Shown here: positions 8,937-17,020 of the stretch, one piece after another
Layout: each line of letters begins with the position of its first letter
Numbering within the stretch: position 1 is the stretch's first letter
DNA from: Bog-756 sp052326605
Lineage (GTDB): Bacteria > Actinomycetota > Acidimicrobiia > Acidimicrobiales > RAAP-2
DNA: 64,000 nucleotides
Assembly: GCA_052326605.1 (NCBI GenBank)
Contig: JBKQMB010000015.1
Location: 1 to 64,000 of the forward strand
Direction: 5' to 3'
Translations under genes and position numbers: made by a program
The notes under the pieces: model-generated
The model's database searches: none
What the model saw: the letters and a program-made list of their open reading frames with translations, nothing else
What the model was told of the DNA's origin: nothing

Positions 8937-9242
8937 CTATTCGGGCAAGAACCGGTAGGAGCCTATGCCCATGGCATCGGACGGAGTTGGTCCCTCGGCG
9001 AGCCGATCATTGATGCCTGATTGAAACGTGCCGAACGCGGCGGATGTCGACAACGGGTTCTCGTCACCGTCGAGCACGGCGACGTGAAGAAAACTGACTC
9101 CGTCGGCAAGACGGAAGGCTGCGTACCGCAAGCCTTCAGGGTTCTCTTCGGCCAGTGCGGCGAACACGTCACGAATCAGGTGCGCGTTCTCGTCGGCACG
9201 TTCGGGCTTTGTCCGATACCGGATCACCTTGGCGACTGTCAT
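8937..9242 (-). CDS. Small ferredoxin-fold (ABM-like) protein
   Basis: A 101-residue protein with the pattern of the dimeric alpha/beta-barrel antibiotic biosynthesis monooxygenase superfamily: an N-terminal strand (AKVIRYRTKP), a helix (ENAHLIRDVFAALAEENP), strands around LRYAAFRLADG and SFLHVAVLDG, then a second helix. The ATG at 9242 has GGAGATG upstream. No catalytic residues can be assigned. It is a stand-alone gene among small SRPBCC-type genes on the same strand; a role in small-molecule oxidation is only suggested by the fold. Confidence 0.75.
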   Translation of the reverse strand: MTVAKVIRYRTKPERADENAHLIRDVFAALAEENPEGLRYAAFRLADGVSFLHVAVLDGDENPLSTSAAFGTFQSGINDRLAEGPTPSDAMGIGSYRFLPE

Positions 9243-9321
9243 CGGTCATCTCCATCTGTTTAGGTTGTTCGCAGAGCCTTTGTTGGGACCGAATGTGACT
9301 CCCTACCAAGAACCGCAGCAC

Positions 9322-9732
9322 TCATGTGCTTGAGGTCGCTCGCATCCGGTTGTTCCGGGGATCATGGGTGACTTCGGCGAGGCCGAGTGCTTCCAACAAC
9401 GGCGGCAGGTACATCCCGAACCGGCCGCGGTAGCCGTTGCGCAGGCCGTACCAGCCTCCGACCGGGTTGTCCGGTGATCGTCCCCACGCCTCGACGGTGC
9501 CCATTGCTGCGGGCTTCTTCTCATCGGCTGCGCCGAGCGGGACCCAATCGCCTTGCTCGACCAGCCACGCATGCAGGTCGTCGATGGCCCGGAGGTGGTA
9601 CTTCAGGGTGGTGGAACCTACCTGGCAGACCAGTGCCGGTGGATCGGCCTGCTCGTCTCCGTACATGGTGTACTGCGACGTCCCCGGCGGGGTCTTGAGC
9701 ACCCACGGGTCTTCCTTGGTGCCAGCGGTCAT
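9322..9732 (-). CDS. DUF6855-like conserved protein
   Basis: A 136-residue protein with conserved features of a family I recall as DUF6855: DPWVLKTPPGTSQYTMYGDE at the start, VCQVGSTTLKYHLRAIDDL, GDWVPLGAADEKKPA, EAWGRSPDNPVGGWYGLRNG and NNRMRA at the end. The start at 9732 is preferred because homologues as remembered begin a few residues before DPW. There are no membrane segments and no known activity. It lies 91 bp downstream of the SRPBCC gene and may be co-transcribed with it. The family name is from memory. Confidence 0.8.
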   Translation of the reverse strand: MTAGTKEDPWVLKTPPGTSQYTMYGDEQADPPALVCQVGSTTLKYHLRAIDDLHAWLVEQGDWVPLGAADEKKPAAMGTVEAWGRSPDNPVGGWYGLRNGYRGRFGMYLPPLLEALGLAEVTHDPRNNRMRATSST

Positions 9733-9823
9733 CTGGTGTCTCCTTTCGCGATCGCGGCGCCGAGGGTCCTTGCATCCCCGGCGCGGCATCCATGGACGTC
9801 CGGGATACACGCCATTGGGCGCC

Positions 9824-10219
9824 TCACGCAGGGCCGAAGTACCCCTGCATCGGATCGAAGTAGTGCTCTTGCCAGCCGCCCCCTTCGTAGCTGTGATGGC
9901 CATCGGGAACGTTGGTGTGGCGAATCGTGATCCTCGTTGCCAGATCGACCGGCTGGAGCACGACCTCGATCTGCGAGTCCTCGTCGGCATCTGAGAACTC
10001 CGTCGTTCTCCATGACTGCACGATCCTATTTCCAGGCTCAAGCAGTAGGGTTCTGCCGGTGATATAGCCGTCCCACGCCTTGAATGCTCCCCCGACCTGG
10101 GGGTCGACGGTCGCCGGTGCGCCCGTCATGGCACTGTGACCCCCGCTCGACATCCATGCGTCGTAGATGGCTCTCGGCGTTGCCGGAAGCACGTCTGAAA
10201 CCTCGAAGTCATAAGGCAT
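9824..10219 (-). CDS. SRPBCC/AHSA1-type domain protein
   Basis: A 131-residue START/Bet v1-like protein. It begins MPYDFEVSDVLPATPRAIYD, and continues through WMSSGGHSAMTGAPATVDPQ and WDGYITGRTLLLEPGNRIVQ, the typical AHSA1/SRPBCC layout of a hydrophobic-ligand cavity. It ends with WQEHYFDPMQGYF. The ATG at 10219 has GGAGGG 6 bp upstream. Such proteins often bind a hydrophobic ligand and sit beside ArsR regulators; here an ArsR-SRPBCC pair is divergently transcribed 180 bp away, so joint control is possible. Confidence 0.85.
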   Translation of the reverse strand: MPYDFEVSDVLPATPRAIYDAWMSSGGHSAMTGAPATVDPQVGGAFKAWDGYITGRTLLLEPGNRIVQSWRTTEFSDADEDSQIEVVLQPVDLATRITIRHTNVPDGHHSYEGGGWQEHYFDPMQGYFGPA

Positions 10220-10362
10220 CGATGCCCTCCTCCAGTCTCGATCGTGGTTGAACCCCAAGGCTCTCGCGTGTGGAGCGATCTGGACTCACGTGATTCGATG
10301 TGCTTCTCGAACGCCTCGGTTGTCCTGCTTCTGGATCTCTCGGGGCACAGAATATGGTTCAG

Positions 10363-10391
10363 TTGACACTTACGCAAGTATTGACTTACAT
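10363..10391 (+). promoter_or_regulatory. Sigma-70-type promoter of the ArsR gene
   Basis: A consensus -35 TTGACA (10363-10368) and a -10 TTACAT (10386-10391) are separated by exactly 17 bp. Seven bases after the -10 lies the GTG at 10399, so the transcript probably begins at the start codon. A direct repeat, ACTTAC at 10368-10373 and 10385-10390, spans the spacer and could be the ArsR binding site. Confidence 0.7.
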
Positions 10392-10398
10392 TTGTCAT

Positions 10399-10716
10399 GT
10401 GGACGCCGCGTTCAAGGCCATGGCAGAACCCCGGCGGCGAGAGATCCTCCGCCTGATCTGGTCCGAGGAGCTTCCCGCCGCACAAATCGCCGCCCGATTC
10501 GACGACGTCACTCGTTCGGCGGTATCTCAGCATCTCGGTGTTCTGCGAGAGGCCGAGCTGGTATTGGAACGGCGCGACGGCACTCGCCGGATGTATCGGG
10601 TCAACCATGAAGAGGTGGCCAGGCTCCGCACATTCCTCGACGGCTACTGGACCGGCAGCCTCGAGCGCTTGCGCGACCTGTCCGAGGCTGCTGAACAGAT
10701 GAGAGGAAGTCACTAA
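10399..10716 (+). CDS. ArsR family winged-helix regulator
   Basis: A 105-residue ArsR-type regulator. It begins VDAAFKAMAEPRRREILRLI, the usual opening of ArsR proteins that partner SRPBCC genes. The recognition region is ITRSAVSQHLGVLREAELV in outline and the wing is RRDGTRRMYRVN. No metal-binding cysteine pair is visible, so it is not a metal sensor of the classical alpha-3 type. The GTG at 10399 is chosen because of the family N-terminus and because the promoter places transcription start there. The stop overlaps the ATG of the next gene (TAATG), indicating coupled translation. Confidence 0.9.
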   Translation: MDAAFKAMAEPRRREILRLIWSEELPAAQIAARFDDVTRSAVSQHLGVLREAELVLERRDGTRRMYRVNHEEVARLRTFLDGYWTGSLERLRDLSEAAEQMRGSH

Positions 10717-11153
10717 TGGCCGAACTGACACGAGAGGTCGTGGTCGACGCCAGTCCGGCGACCATCTTTCAATTTCTCATCGACCCCGAGCTGCATGTGA
10801 AGTGGCTCGGTACCGAGGCTGAGTTCGACCCCCGGCCCGGTGGCATCTATCGAGTTCTCGTCGGCGGCAAGCACTCCTCTGTTGGAGAATTCGTCGAAGT
10901 CCTGCCCGACGAGAAGGTTGTCTTCACATTCGGTTGGGATGAGCCGGACCATCCCATTCCGGCGGGATCGACTCAGGTCGAGATCACCTTGATTCCCGAC
11001 GGCGGCAAGACGCGCGTTCGCCTTGTGCACCGAGGCCTCCCTGCCGACGCCGTCTCCGATCACACCGGAGGCTGGGATCACTATCTCGAGCGCCTCACCA
11101 TTGCCGCGACCGGTGGCGTCCCGGGGCCCGATATTGCACCGGATGGCGCATGA
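10716..11153 (+). CDS. SRPBCC/AHSA1 family protein
   Basis: A 145-residue SRPBCC protein (MAELTREVVVDASPATIFQF, DPELHVKWLGTEAEFDPRPG, GWDHYLERL). These are the usual AHSA1 marks: N-terminal strand, ligand-cavity strands and a long C-terminal helix. The start overlaps the ArsR stop, and ArsR-SRPBCC operons are common in actinobacteria. The ligand is unknown. Confidence 0.88.
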   Translation: MAELTREVVVDASPATIFQFLIDPELHVKWLGTEAEFDPRPGGIYRVLVGGKHSSVGEFVEVLPDEKVVFTFGWDEPDHPIPAGSTQVEITLIPDGGKTRVRLVHRGLPADAVSDHTGGWDHYLERLTIAATGGVPGPDIAPDGA

Positions 11154-11333
11154 AGCCAGATCGGAGTAGATCCCAGGCGGCCGTCTGGTGAGTCCGTGCC
11201 ATGCGGATGGAAGCGGTGCGCCGTGTCGATGGAGGCCTGGAGTCAGCACGAATGACTGGGTTCTCGACCATGCGGACCGTGGATTCGGCGTACCGGTTCA
11301 TCGGAGCTGCTCAGTCCTATTGGTGTTGAATCT

Positions 11334-11972
11334 GTGAACGATCCCAGAACGTGGGAGCTGATCCACGCGGAGAGAGCGGCGATGGCCGACACCCTCGCGG
11401 GACTGACACCCAGACAGTGGGCCGAGCCCTCCCTGTGTGCGGGATGGTCGGTTCAAGTCACGGCCGGACACATTCTGGTCGGAGCCGAGCAGACTCCAGC
11501 GCGCTTCATGAAGTCCATGACGGCCAATTTCTTTCGTTTCAACACGATGATGGATCGCGTTGCTCGTCGCACCGGAGCACTGCCATCAACCGAGATCATT
11601 GAGCGATTGAGGGTCACGGCAGGAACCACCAACCACCCTCCCGCACCGGTCATGGCGATGCTCGGCGAGATTGTCGTGCACGGCGAGGACATACGTCGTC
11701 CATTGGGTCTGCCCGGCCACGCTGACACCGAGGCGCTCGTCCGTTGCCTCGACATGTTCTCGGGGGCCAACTTTCCGGTCGGGGGCAAGAAGCGGATCGC
11801 AGATCTACGCCTTGTGGCCTCTAACCTTGACTGGTCGATCAATGACGGGCCGGAAATATCTGGTCCCGGACTTTCTTTGCTGCTGGCAATGGTCGGAAGA
11901 CAGGCCGGGTTGGAAGACCTAACCGGATCGGGCGTGGCCGAGCTGCGCCGCCGGATGGTGGCGGCAGATTAG
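11334..11972 (+). CDS. Maleylpyruvate isomerase/DinB-like mycothiol-dependent family protein
   Basis: A 212-residue protein starting with GTG. WELIHAERAAMADTLAGLTP, WAEPSLCAGWSVQVTAGHIL and GEIVVHGEDIRRPLGLP match the four-helix DinB/maleylpyruvate isomerase fold; the histidines in AGHIL and VVHGED are the expected divalent-metal ligands. Related enzymes use mycothiol, the actinobacterial thiol, as cofactor. No operon partner: 180 bp separate it from the SRPBCC gene and 366 bp from the stress-protein gene. The substrate cannot be inferred. Confidence 0.87.
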   Translation: MNDPRTWELIHAERAAMADTLAGLTPRQWAEPSLCAGWSVQVTAGHILVGAEQTPARFMKSMTANFFRFNTMMDRVARRTGALPSTEIIERLRVTAGTTNHPPAPVMAMLGEIVVHGEDIRRPLGLPGHADTEALVRCLDMFSGANFPVGGKKRIADLRLVASNLDWSINDGPEISGPGLSLLLAMVGRQAGLEDLTGSGVAELRRRMVAAD

Positions 11973-12338
11973 GTCGAAGCGACCAGATCAACGGTCGCAG
12001 ACATTGGCTTGGTGCTCGTCAGTTTCGTTGTCGCGATGCGTCGAACCAGGGCGATGGTGCTCCAACTCATTCACCCGGGCGACCACCCCGCAGCGCCCAC
12101 AAGACCGCCTTTGGCGAAGAGGCGGCGTGAAACCGTCGCCCAGGATCGCCTCTGCGGCCGGCAATCGACTCGGCTGGTACCAGGGTGCGGCCCGGTGACA
12201 TGCTCAACCAACTATCCGGGGAGCTCCACGTTCCGGGGGGAAGCCCACTGTGCCATTGCACAGGCCTTTGTCCCCTAGTAATGGCGCCGGTCGTCTCATA
12301 TCATGACTCTGACCTTGCACGCGAGGAAAGGAATCGCC
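11973..12338. other. Intergenic, no gene recognised
   Basis: About 365 bp containing only short frames of low-complexity content on both strands. The right end holds the probable promoter region of the universal stress protein gene and its AGGAAAGGAA ribosome binding site. No convincing hairpins or repeats were seen. Confidence 0.4.
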
Positions 12339-12827
12339 GTGACCGACGACACCCCTGAGCAGCGCTCCGGGCAGCTCGACGAGCGCACCATCCTCGTGGG
12401 CGTTGACGCCTCAGACGAGTCACGCGATGCCCTGCGGTGGGCAGCACGTTACGCAGCGCTGGTGGGGGACCGACTCGACGTCGTCCACGCCTGGAGTACG
12501 AGAGAGGAGTTCGTCTGGGTGCCCGAGGGACCCCCGCCGCCGGCCCCCATCGACGTGGCCCGCAACGGGCTGGCCGAGATGGTCCACGGCGTCTTAGGTA
12601 CCGATTCACCGGTGGCCGTGTCCGTGGATGTCGTCGAAGGACACGCCAGCCACGTGCTTGTCGAACGTAGCCGCAACGCCGAGCTGTTGGTACTCGGTAG
12701 CCGTGGCCGCGGTGGGTTCGATGGGATGACCCTCGGGTCGGTGAGTGGGCATTGTGCAGAGCATGCCCACTGCTCGGTGATGATCGTGCGGCCATCGACC
12801 GAGTCCCAGACCTCCTCGGGCAGTTGA
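12339..12827 (+). CDS. Universal stress protein (UspA family)
   Basis: A 162-residue single-domain universal stress protein. ILVGVDASDESRDALRWAA is the first beta-strand and helix, and GSRGRGGFDGMTLGSVSGH is the ATP-binding loop (G-2x-G-9x-G-S form), followed by AHCSVMIVRP. It should bind ATP. The GTG at 12339 is preferred over the ATG at 12303 because AAAGGAA lies 6 bp upstream of it; the longer form would add 12 residues. It is monocistronic. Confidence 0.92.
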   Translation: MTDDTPEQRSGQLDERTILVGVDASDESRDALRWAARYAALVGDRLDVVHAWSTREEFVWVPEGPPPPAPIDVARNGLAEMVHGVLGTDSPVAVSVDVVEGHASHVLVERSRNAELLVLGSRGRGGFDGMTLGSVSGHCAEHAHCSVMIVRPSTESQTSSGS

Positions 12828-13006
12828 CCCACACCGCCGTCCCGTCCCTCCCGCTACGCGCGGGATCCCAGGCCCCACTCAAATCCGAAGTGCCAGGTTG
12901 GCGAAGTGATCGGCGGTTTCCGCCGCTCCCCGCCAGAGACGGCACCCGCCGAAGCGTCGCATTCGCGATCCACGGCCGGGTTCACCATCGTGGCGTTTTC
13001 CCGGTG

Positions 13007-13237
13007 CTATGCGCTCATCCGCTGCTCTTGGCTTCGGAGGCACTCAGTCTTATGGACGCATCCTCGGCAGGACATTGCTGGGACAGGTGCCATCCATCCG
13101 AGGTCCCAGTGCCAGCAGTTCCAGCAGTCCTGGCACAGGAAATTGGTCTGAATCCCGTCCGACACAACCTCAAGGGCGTTGTTCCCACAATGAGGACAGG
13201 ACAACTCCCCTCGCAGGAAGTGGATCTCCGAATCCAT
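13007..13237 (-). CDS. Small zinc-ribbon protein
   Basis: A 76-residue protein with several cysteine pairs: CPHC near residue 14, CQDC and then CWH near residues 35-42, and CRGC followed by a Cys near residues 57-66. The first two pairs fit a zinc ribbon that binds one zinc ion. It is soluble, with no signal peptide. The start ATG at 13237 has only a weak GAG upstream. No partner gene is evident and the family is unknown to me; the spacing of the cysteines argues that the frame is real. Confidence 0.65.
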   Translation of the reverse strand: MDSEIHFLRGELSCPHCGNNALEVVSDGIQTNFLCQDCWNCWHWDLGWMAPVPAMSCRGCVHKTECLRSQEQRMSA

Positions 13238-13488
13238 TGCGTCTCATTTCTCGGCTCGGTCCAGCGCTCCTCGAAGCGGTAGATCGACCGACCGACGCTT
13301 GGTGCCTTCGCCCGTTTCGAAAGGCGATTTAGCCTCGCCTTGTTTGGCGGTTACCCTTGATTTTGATGCTAACTCATCCGGAGAATTAGTCAACACCTGT
13401 CGGTGGATCAAGGTTCAGCCGCCCAGCTCAGGCGACATGAGCGAATAATCACATGGGCGAGGGCGATGCAGTTTGTCCGTGGCCTCGA

Positions 13489-13600
13489 GAAAGTCCCCGG
13501 TTATGGCCATCCGGGGTCCCCGCTGGTGGCCACGAAAGTCTCCGCCTGTGGCAACGAGAAGTCCCCACCCCTCATTGAGGTATCCACCTGAGACGTCCCC
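13489..13600 (+). repeat. Phased repeats of an IS21-type terminus
   Basis: A GTCCCC core recurs at 13493, 13516, 13538 (GTCTCC) and 13561, spaced 23, 22 and 23 bp, with further similarity in the linkers (GTGGCCACGAAAGTC and GTGGCAACGAGAAGTC). A fifth GTCCCC lies at 13595. Multiple helically phased transposase-binding repeats at each end are characteristic of IS21-family elements, and an IstA-like start follows at 13659. The opposite end is not present in the window. Confidence 0.6.
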
Positions 13601-13658
13601 CGGCCGGTGACGGTTGTGGTGCTAACCAGCATCCGCACCAGACCAAGGGACAACCTCT

Positions 13659-13740
13659 ATGAAATCAGTGAGGGAACACATGGACATACATGCCGCCTAC
13701 CGAGAGGTGGGCTCCTACCGGGCCGTCGCCCGCACCAAAG
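13659..13740 (+). pseudogene. IS21-like IstA transposase, 5' remnant
   Basis: The frame from the ATG at 13659 begins MKSVREHMDIHAAYREVGSY, matching the N-terminal helix-turn-helix opening of IS21 IstA transposases, where a full gene would run to about 400-500 residues. Similarity stops after about 25 residues and the sequence then reads as the antisense of a truncated neighbour. The element is therefore cut off by a deletion or rearrangement; no IstB partner is present. Confidence 0.55.
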
Positions 13741-13754
13741 TCCGGATCTCGGCC

Positions 13755-13883
13755 AAGCGACTGCTGCCCGTCCGGCCGATCGCCTTCGCCAGTTTTCGGG
13801 ATCCACCCGAGCTTGGCGTTCACCGCGTCGTACTCCGCCTCACCAATACCAAATGGGTACCGAAGAATGATTCCTGCCGCCAT
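13755..13883 (-). pseudogene. C-terminally truncated small conserved protein
   Basis: From the ATG at 13883 the reverse strand reads MAAGIILRYPFGIGEAEYDA and then VNAKLGWIPKTGEGDRPDG. This resembles the N-terminal half of a roughly 100-residue actinobacterial family with the pattern EQYDAVNAKLG...GEGDWPDGLL. The expected following residues are missing because the frame runs into the IS21 remnant. I read it as a gene broken at the same junction that truncated IstA. The homology is from memory. Confidence 0.45.
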
Positions 13884-14041
13884 GTCCCGCCTCAGTGTTG
13901 TGTGGGTCGAATTGACGATACACAGCGGAGGGCTTCCATGTTGGAAGACTGTCACGCTTGCGGTAGGCAGCAGTCCACGATCTGAGTCGATGGTAAATCG
14001 ACCCGGAGCAATTGCTCAGGGTCACACGGGAGGCGAACTGA

Positions 14042-15145
14042 CTAGTCGCTCAGTGCCACCCGAGCCACATGAGTGTCGGCGAGGAAAGCCCGCCGTCGTT
14101 CTGGGCTGAGATCCTCGAATGTCGACCAGTGAGCGCCGATGTCGGCATCTCGAATGTCCAACACGTCGACCCGCTCGACCACGTCGGTTATGGCGTCGGC
14201 GCGGCTACCAAAGCTCGCCGGGTCTATGGCGACGGAGGGGGCGTCTGGAGACAGAAGGGGCATCGAGACGGCAGGTACATGGCGCTGATACGGAAGTCGG
14301 CTGGGTCTGCCCAAGAAGAAGCCCTGGCCGCTCGGACAGCCCAAGGCGCGTAGTGTCGCGAACTCACCTTCGGTCTCAATGCCTTCGGCAACGATCGTGG
14401 TGTTGTACATCTCCAAGCCGAAGTTGAGGAGGGCCCGCCCGAGGGCCTGCCGCGCCGGATCCCTGTCGATACCACGGGTAAGCCCGATGTCGAGCTTGAT
14501 GACGTCGGGATGGAGGTTGAGGATGTGGCGGAAACTGGAGAAGCCAGCGCCGGCGTCGTCCACGGCCAACCGGACACCTTTCGATCGCAGGTCCTGGATG
14601 CTCTTTTCGAACTCTAGATAGTCGACAATCGGTGTGTGTTCGGTAAGTTCAAGGACGATCCGCTCGGCGGGAGCATCTGCCAAAGTCGCCCGGAACTGCT
14701 CAGACGTGATTGTTTCGACGGACGCATTCAGCGACAGGTAGAGGCCGGCTGGGAGCCGGTCGAGTTGCTCTAGTGCCAAGTCCAGGGCGGTGAGCTCCAG
14801 CTCGACACCGAGGCCAACAGATGCTGCTTCGGCGAACCATACGTCAGGAGGCCGAATGGGTTGCTGGGCGAAGCGGGCGAGCGCTTCGGTCCCTACCGCC
14901 TGGCCGCTCCTGAGATCGACAATCGGCTGAAAGTGTGTCTCCAGAGATCGGTTGGCGATGGTGACGCGTATGAGCTGGTCCTGCTGTTCGCGCAGTCGCT
15001 CTGCTTCGGTCTCGTCTTGCTTGGGACGCCGATCCGGAGAGTTGGACCAGTGCGACGAGCCTTTCATTCGCCCCTTGCCGCGAGAGAGCTTGCCCTTCCT
15101 TCCAATGAAGAGGTCAGCACTAGCTGGGGAGGGCGTCCTCATCAT
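14042..15145 (-). CDS. Stand-alone EAL domain protein (c-di-GMP phosphodiesterase)
   Basis: A 367-residue soluble protein with a basic, disordered N-terminus (1-50), a short coiled segment (EAERLREQQDQLI) and an EAL domain (about 65-300). The signature is TEALARF, with LNASVET, LELTEH, KLDIG, VAEGIE and SGQGFFLGRP. The loop usually written DDFGTGYSS is DDAGAGFSS, which is also found in some stand-alone EAL proteins. There is no GGDEF domain. It probably hydrolyses cyclic-di-GMP, opposing the cyclases near 1-6 kb. The 70-residue C-terminal extension (about 300-367) is unassigned. It follows a short open frame with no intergenic gap. Confidence 0.88.
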   Translation of the reverse strand: MMRTPSPASADLFIGRKGKLSRGKGRMKGSSHWSNSPDRRPKQDETEAERLREQQDQLIRVTIANRSLETHFQPIVDLRSGQAVGTEALARFAQQPIRPPDVWFAEAASVGLGVELELTALDLALEQLDRLPAGLYLSLNASVETITSEQFRATLADAPAERIVLELTEHTPIVDYLEFEKSIQDLRSKGVRLAVDDAGAGFSSFRHILNLHPDVIKLDIGLTRGIDRDPARQALGRALLNFGLEMYNTTIVAEGIETEGEFATLRALGCPSGQGFFLGRPSRLPYQRHVPAVSMPLLSPDAPSVAIDPASFGSRADAITDVVERVDVLDIRDADIGAHWSTFEDLSPERRRAFLADTHVARVALSD

Positions 15146-15376
15146 TTACCGGTCATCGGCTTCGCTCGCGATTCGTGAGAGTGCATATCGCCCAGCAGCT
15201 CCGAACGACCCGCCGGGATCTACCATTGCACTATCGGCTCTCATTGCCCACATCTTGAGAGCTTCGCGAGGTGAGTGCGCCTGCTTGCAGGCCCGCCACC
15301 TGGCGGCGATGTGGCCGCAGGTATTGCTGGCCTGCAGTGTCTCCAACCATCGGACGGAAACCTTACCGGATCCCAA
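15146..15376 (-). CDS. Short hypothetical protein directly upstream of the EAL gene
   Basis: A 76-residue frame ending with TAA directly before the ATG of the EAL gene, with no spacer. The composition is plausible for a small helical protein, with two Cys and three Trp residues, but no family is recognised. The tight junction supports coupled translation. Alternatively this is a chance frame and the EAL gene has its own transcript. Confidence 0.3.
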   Translation of the reverse strand: MGSGKVSVRWLETLQASNTCGHIAARWRACKQAHSPREALKMWAMRADSAMVDPGGSFGAAGRYALSRIASEADDR

Positions 15377-15904
15377 ACGGACCTAGCAGGCAGGTGCCCC
15401 ATGCCGGTCGGGGCAGGTCGGTTCAGTGCAGAACGTCGGCCCCGGGGGAGGGGAGGGGCTTCCAGGAACCGGCAACGCCGGCTCCTTACCCACGGTCCCC
15501 TGCGGGTTGCCGAGCACGTCAAGACTTACTCTGCGACCGGCATCGACTGGTCATCGTCGTCACTCCCACGGTTGGTTACGCCAGTCGTCGAGAGGTCGAG
15601 TCCCTCCTCCGACACATACCCCCGGCCCGCCGTATCAAGTGACAATGTCAGATACTGCCATGAGCAAGCATGCCTTGGATTGCGTCAGGATCAGCGCTCC
15701 GCCGAGCCGGCGTAACAATCTCACCGCGGGTATCGGAGGGCGGCACACACGCCGGACGATTGGGAGCTCGCTGCCTTGACGGGCGGTGGGGCAAATCCGT
15801 AGAGAGCACGGACGCGCAACGACCCCTGCCGGAGCGGGGGTCGTTGCTGGACTGCCCGAATCTATGTCGCCATCGGCGAGGCGAGTCCTACACAAGAGCT
15901 ACGT
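15377..15904. other. Intergenic, no gene recognised apart from a terminator-like hairpin
   Basis: About 530 bp between two leftward genes. Short frames are present on both strands without recognisable domains. The only clear structure is the hairpin at 15816-15847, just beyond the end of the secreted-repeat gene. Confidence 0.4.
15816..15847 (-). terminator. Hairpin downstream of the secreted-repeat protein gene
   Basis: GCAACGACCCC (15816-15826) pairs perfectly with GGGGTCGTTGC (15837-15847) around a 10-nt loop, an 11-bp stem. It lies 57 bp after the stop of the leftward gene at 15905. There is no long T-tract, which is usual for actinobacterial terminators. Confidence 0.6.
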
Positions 15905-17020
15905 CTACGGGTTCACCAAGCTGAAGGTGCCGCCGAAGGCGTGAATCCCGTTGCCGTTACCCACCGTGCCCGTCGTCGCTGGGCCTCCCGATCCGAGCAC
16001 CGGCTGCTCTTGACCGTAGAGGTAGAGCGGGTGGCCGTCGTAGGTGGCCTGCCATGATCCGTCGGAGCGCCTGATTGCGCCGGCGGCATGGGCATTGAGT
16101 CCCGATGCCACGGTCGGCGGCCCGCTGGTGAGGACGGGGATCCAGGTCAATGTGCACGTCCACAGACACCGGCTCTGCCATGGGCTGTCACCGCTAAAGG
16201 CGTAGACGCTGACGGTGACGCCGCCGGGGGGTAGGCCGATGGCGGCGGAGGCCGGGTACTCCTCGACACCCACGACCGCCGACGTGTAGGTGGTCTGGCC
16301 GGCAACGGGCACCTCGGGCTCCAGATTGGCGACGCCCGACGCGGGCAGGCCGTTGGGTGACAACAGCGACCACAACCCACCCCACGGCGGCAGCGGTGCG
16401 ACACTCTCAAAGAAGTGTTGGCCGACGAAGGAGTTGGGACCTGGGTCGAACAGGTAGAGAGGGTGACCGCCGTAGGTGACCTGGAATGTGCCGAGATCGG
16501 CGCGATACACGGTCCCGAGCAGCCAAGGAACTACCCCTGGACCAGCCACGGGCCGCCCATTGGTGGTGAGCGCGGGCCACTCGCCCGTGTCGGCGGAGGG
16601 CGTGCTGGTGCAGGTAAACCCCTGTGTCGCCATAACGGTCACACCGCACGCCGACTGATACGACCCATGGCCCCATCCCTGTCCATAAGTCGGTGGGTCA
16701 CTCGATAGGAGGTACAAAGACGATCCGGCCGGGTAGTTGTAGCCCGCGGGCGTCGGCGGTGTCGCCGTCGGATCGGCCGGGACGTACCCGGCGCCTGCTC
16801 CCCCGACCACTAGCACCGGGCCATAGGGGCTCGACTCGAGCGACACCACCGTGGCGCCGCGGTCAGAACCGGGGCCTCCGTGTCCATGCGAGCCCTTGTG
16901 ACCGAAACCAGGGCCGAATCCTCCTGGTCCATTCGACGCGTACGCCGCTGTCGCCGGGGCGACCAAGAGGAGCAGGAGTGCCGCACCGATCCCGAATGCG
17001 AGCTTCACTTTCGCAACCAT
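15905..17020 (-). CDS. Secreted protein with 'secreted repeat of unknown function' (PF03640-like) motifs
   Basis: A 371-residue exported protein. The signal peptide is residues 1 to about 28 (LAFGIGAALLLLLVAPATAA followed by YASNG) and is followed by a Gly/His-rich segment. Two copies of a motif in the style of the PF03640 repeat are visible, FQVTYGGHPLYLFDPGP and WQATYDGHPLYLYGQEQ, each preceded by Trp/Gly-rich sequence, and paired cysteines occur in CGVTVMATQGFTC and CLWTC. The ATG at 17020 has a GGGGGAAGGA ribosome binding site. The protein should lie at the cell surface or in the medium. Its role is unknown; homologous repeats occur in many actinobacterial lipoproteins. Confidence 0.85.
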   Translation of the reverse strand: MVAKVKLAFGIGAALLLLLVAPATAAYASNGPGGFGPGFGHKGSHGHGGPGSDRGATVVSLESSPYGPVLVVGGAGAGYVPADPTATPPTPAGYNYPAGSSLYLLSSDPPTYGQGWGHGSYQSACGVTVMATQGFTCTSTPSADTGEWPALTTNGRPVAGPGVVPWLLGTVYRADLGTFQVTYGGHPLYLFDPGPNSFVGQHFFESVAPLPPWGGLWSLLSPNGLPASGVANLEPEVPVAGQTTYTSAVVGVEEYPASAAIGLPPGGVTVSVYAFSGDSPWQSRCLWTCTLTWIPVLTSGPPTVASGLNAHAAGAIRRSDGSWQATYDGHPLYLYGQEQPVLGSGGPATTGTVGNGNGIHAFGGTFSLVNP

